Shown here: positions 14,759 to 16,197 of the stretch, piece by piece
Numbering within the stretch: position 1 is the first letter of the stretch
How the letters are laid out: every line of letters starts with the position of its first letter
The notes under the pieces: generated by a model
Told to the model about the DNA's origin: nothing
What the model saw: only the letters and a program-made list of their open reading frames with translations
The model's database searches: none
Program-made: the position numbers and the translations under genes
Assembly (NCBI GenBank): GCA_026400695.1
Contig: JAPLON010000118.1
Coordinates: 1 to 16,197, forward strand
DNA length: 16,197 nt
Direction: 5' to 3'
Origin: Pseudomonadota bacterium
Lineage (GTDB): Bacteria; Pseudomonadota; Alphaproteobacteria; Paracaedibacterales; CAITNM01

Positions 14759-15372
14759 TGCCTGACTTTTCATTTGAACAGAATTGCCATTATGAAAGGG
14801 TTGCTGGAGTTGATGAAGCTGGGTGTGGTCCTTGGGCTGGTCCAGTTGTAGCTTCTGCTGTGACATTTTTTGAGTATGATGAAAAATTATGGATGAATTT
14901 AAACGATTCCAAGAAGCTTTCAAAGACTAGGCGAGAGCAATGCTATGACGACATTACCAACTCTAAAAAATTGAACTATAGTGTTGGCATGGCAAGTGTT
15001 CAGGAAATTGATCAACTAAATATTGCTAAGGCGACGTGTCTTGCCATGGAGCGTGCCATCTTGGCACTTTGCGAAAAGCCAGATTATGTTTTAATTGATG
15101 GTATTAGAAAGCCGCAAATTGATATCCCAGTGAAATTAATAATTAAGGGAGATAGTATTAGTCTTAGCATTGCAGCAGCGTCAATTGTTGCTAAAGTAAC
15201 CAGAGATCGTATGATGACAGAGATTGGTGAGATGCATCCTGAATATGGCTGGGCAAAAAATGCTGGTTATGGCACTTCTTTTCATCAGCAAGCTTTGCAG
15301 TGCTATGGTGTAACGTCTCATCATAGGGCAAGTTTTGCGCCTATTCGTAAATTATTGGATGAAGCGGCATGA
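14758..15372 (+). CDS. rnhB: Ribonuclease HII
   Basis: Cuts RNA in RNA-DNA hybrids and 5' of single ribonucleotides left in DNA. At 204 residues it has the usual length. The catalytic acidic residues are all present: D19 and E20 in GVDEAG, D114 in LIDGIRKP and D132 in IIKGDS. The conserved ASIVAKVTRD block is at 141-150, and the tyrosine of the substrate-sensing loop is Y171 in GYGTSFH. One oddity is the GRG motif just after the first acidic pair, which reads GCG (22-24), with C23 from codon TGT in place of arginine. The ATG shares one base with the antiporter stop, and the stop overlaps the rlmB start in ATGA, so all three genes look translationally coupled. GAGG sits 4 bases before the start. 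Confidence 0.95.
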   Translation: MPDFSFEQNCHYERVAGVDEAGCGPWAGPVVASAVTFFEYDEKLWMNLNDSKKLSKTRREQCYDDITNSKKLNYSVGMASVQEIDQLNIAKATCLAMERAILALCEKPDYVLIDGIRKPQIDIPVKLIIKGDSISLSIAAASIVAKVTRDRMMTEIGEMHPEYGWAKNAGYGTSFHQQALQCYGVTSHHRASFAPIRKLLDEAA

Positions 15373-16073
15373 CCTATTGGATGTATGGCTGGCACTCTTG
15401 TCTTGCTGCCTTAAATAACCCAGATCGCAAAATTGAAAAAATTTTGATCGATAAAAGACAAGACCCTAAGAAATTGCAGCTAAATCGCAAGATTCCTTTA
15501 GAAGCGGTGGATGCAAAGATTATTGATCAAAAAGTTGGTAAAGATGCTGTGCACCAAGGTATTGCTATGTGTGTACATGAACATGTTGCGGAAGATGTTT
15601 CTTTTTTGCAGCCTGATCAACCTATGCTAGTGGTGGTTCTTGATCAAATAACTGATCCCCATAACATGGGGGCGATTTGGCGTTCATGTGCGGTTTTTGG
15701 TGCTGTAGCGGTGGTTGTGCCAGAACGCAATAGTGCCCCAGAGTCTGCTGTGCTTGCAAAGGCAGCTTCAGGAGCTTTGGAAATTGTGCCAAGAATTGAA
15801 GTCAAAAATTTAGCATCTGCAATTTCTGAGCTTAAAGAGTTAGGTTTTTGGGTTTATGGCTTTTCAGAACATACTACTGAGTATTTGCAAGATCATTCAT
15901 TTCCAAAAAAAACTGCTTTAATCTTCGGCAATGAGGGTGATGGCATGCGGGCACTAACTACAAAAAATTGTGATTTGATTTTACAGCTTCCTACCTCTAA
16001 CGTTTTTCAAACTCTTAATGTTTCCAATGCCGCTGCTGTTGCATTGTATGAAGTTTTTCGCCAACAAAAATAA
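15369..16073 (+). CDS. rlmB: 23S rRNA 2'-O-ribose methyltransferase (TrmH/SpoU family, RlmB-like)
   Basis: SAM-dependent enzyme of the trefoil-knot SpoU family; RlmB methylates the ribose of a guanosine in 23S rRNA domain V. The 234 residues include an N-terminal RNA-binding domain (about 5-75, opening YGWHSCLAAL) and a C-terminal knot domain. Motif 1 is DPHNMGAIWRSC at 96-107 with N99 and the catalytic R105; motif 2 is IFGNEGDGM at 185-193; motif 3 is TLNVSNAAAVALYE at 215-228. The stretch just before motif 3, LPTSNVFQ, lacks the glycine usual there (commonly G followed by about three residues and SLNVS). It begins inside the rnhB stop (ATGA). RlmB is the best guess; another SpoU methyltransferase of the same subgroup is possible. 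Confidence 0.88.
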   Translation: MTYWMYGWHSCLAALNNPDRKIEKILIDKRQDPKKLQLNRKIPLEAVDAKIIDQKVGKDAVHQGIAMCVHEHVAEDVSFLQPDQPMLVVVLDQITDPHNMGAIWRSCAVFGAVAVVVPERNSAPESAVLAKAASGALEIVPRIEVKNLASAISELKELGFWVYGFSEHTTEYLQDHSFPKKTALIFGNEGDGMRALTTKNCDLILQLPTSNVFQTLNVSNAAAVALYEVFRQQK

Positions 16074-16093
16074 GTTGCAGAGGGGGATACATA

Positions 16094-16197
16094 ATGACCA
16101 AGAATATGGCTAAAAATATTGTCGTAATTGGGGCTGGTCCCGGAGGTTATGTTTGTGCCATTCGCGCAGCTCAATTAGGGCACAATGTTATTGTAAT
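16094..16197 (+). CDS. lpd: Dihydrolipoamide dehydrogenase-like flavoprotein (N-terminus only, cut by window edge)
   Basis: The 34 visible residues contain the FAD-binding fold opening: VVIGAGPGGYVCAIRAAQLG at 9-28, with the GxGxxG dinucleotide motif at 13-18. GPGGYV followed by AIRAAQLG is the usual beginning of dihydrolipoamide dehydrogenase, the E3 subunit of 2-oxoacid dehydrogenase complexes. Other pyridine nucleotide-disulfide oxidoreductases begin similarly, and the redox-active cysteine pair lies beyond the window, so the exact enzyme is not proven. The ATG at 16094 has GAGGGGG 7 bases upstream; a second ATG four codons later is less well placed. It follows rlmB by 20 bases with no terminator seen, so it may be the last gene of the antiporter-rnhB-rlmB unit. 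Confidence 0.78.
   Translation, partial: MTKNMAKNIVVIGAGPGGYVCAIRAAQLGHNVIV

Noticed and set aside
1..16197. Search by eye for CRISPR arrays, insertion sequences, tRNA genes, phage or toxin-antitoxin genes
   Set aside because: No regularly spaced repeats, transposase motifs, tRNA cloverleaf sequences or paired small genes of that kind were seen.

Overview
The window looks like chromosomal DNA from an AT-rich alphaproteobacterium. Several proteins read as alphaproteobacterial versions of their families: the MlaD, the small twin-TM HIG1-like protein, the two-SH3 secreted protein and RlmB. The low GC content, short overlapping genes and three tandem MFS carriers would suit a host-associated lineage of the Holosporales/Rickettsiales type, but that placement is inference. 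I see no tRNA, rRNA, CRISPR array, insertion sequence, phage gene or origin.

Layout. (1) 1-2945, minus strand: envelope lipid genes. dgkA overlaps a phosphoethanolamine transferase gene, followed by mlaD and the N-terminal third of an ABC-F ATPase cut by the left edge. The DgkA/transferase pair makes biochemical sense, since transferring phosphoethanolamine from PE releases diacylglycerol that DgkA phosphorylates. (2) 3171-3848, plus: an aquaporin Z gene with a recognisable promoter and a large inverted repeat over its -10 and leader. (3) 3884-7909, minus: three paralogous MFS transporters in a row, with a promoter before the first, a hairpin between the first and second, a 14-base overlap between the second and third, and a terminator reaching into the end of the last. 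(4) 8083-12099, plus: a HIG1-like membrane protein overlapping lepA (EF-4), then an S9 prolyl-oligopeptidase-family peptidase. (5) 12121-13022, minus: dut overlapping a secreted SH3 protein gene. (6) 13430-16197, plus: a Kef-type cation:proton antiporter without an RCK domain, rnhB, rlmB and the start of lpd, joined by 1- and 4-base overlaps and a 20-base gap.

No gene cluster here is convincingly a new defence, mobile or biosynthetic system. The points most worth a second look are the inverted repeat over the aqpZ promoter, the NPA-to-NLA change in that aquaporin, the GRG-to-GCG change in RNase HII, and the MFS triplet. Most functions are assigned by recognising family motifs in the translations; no database search was run.
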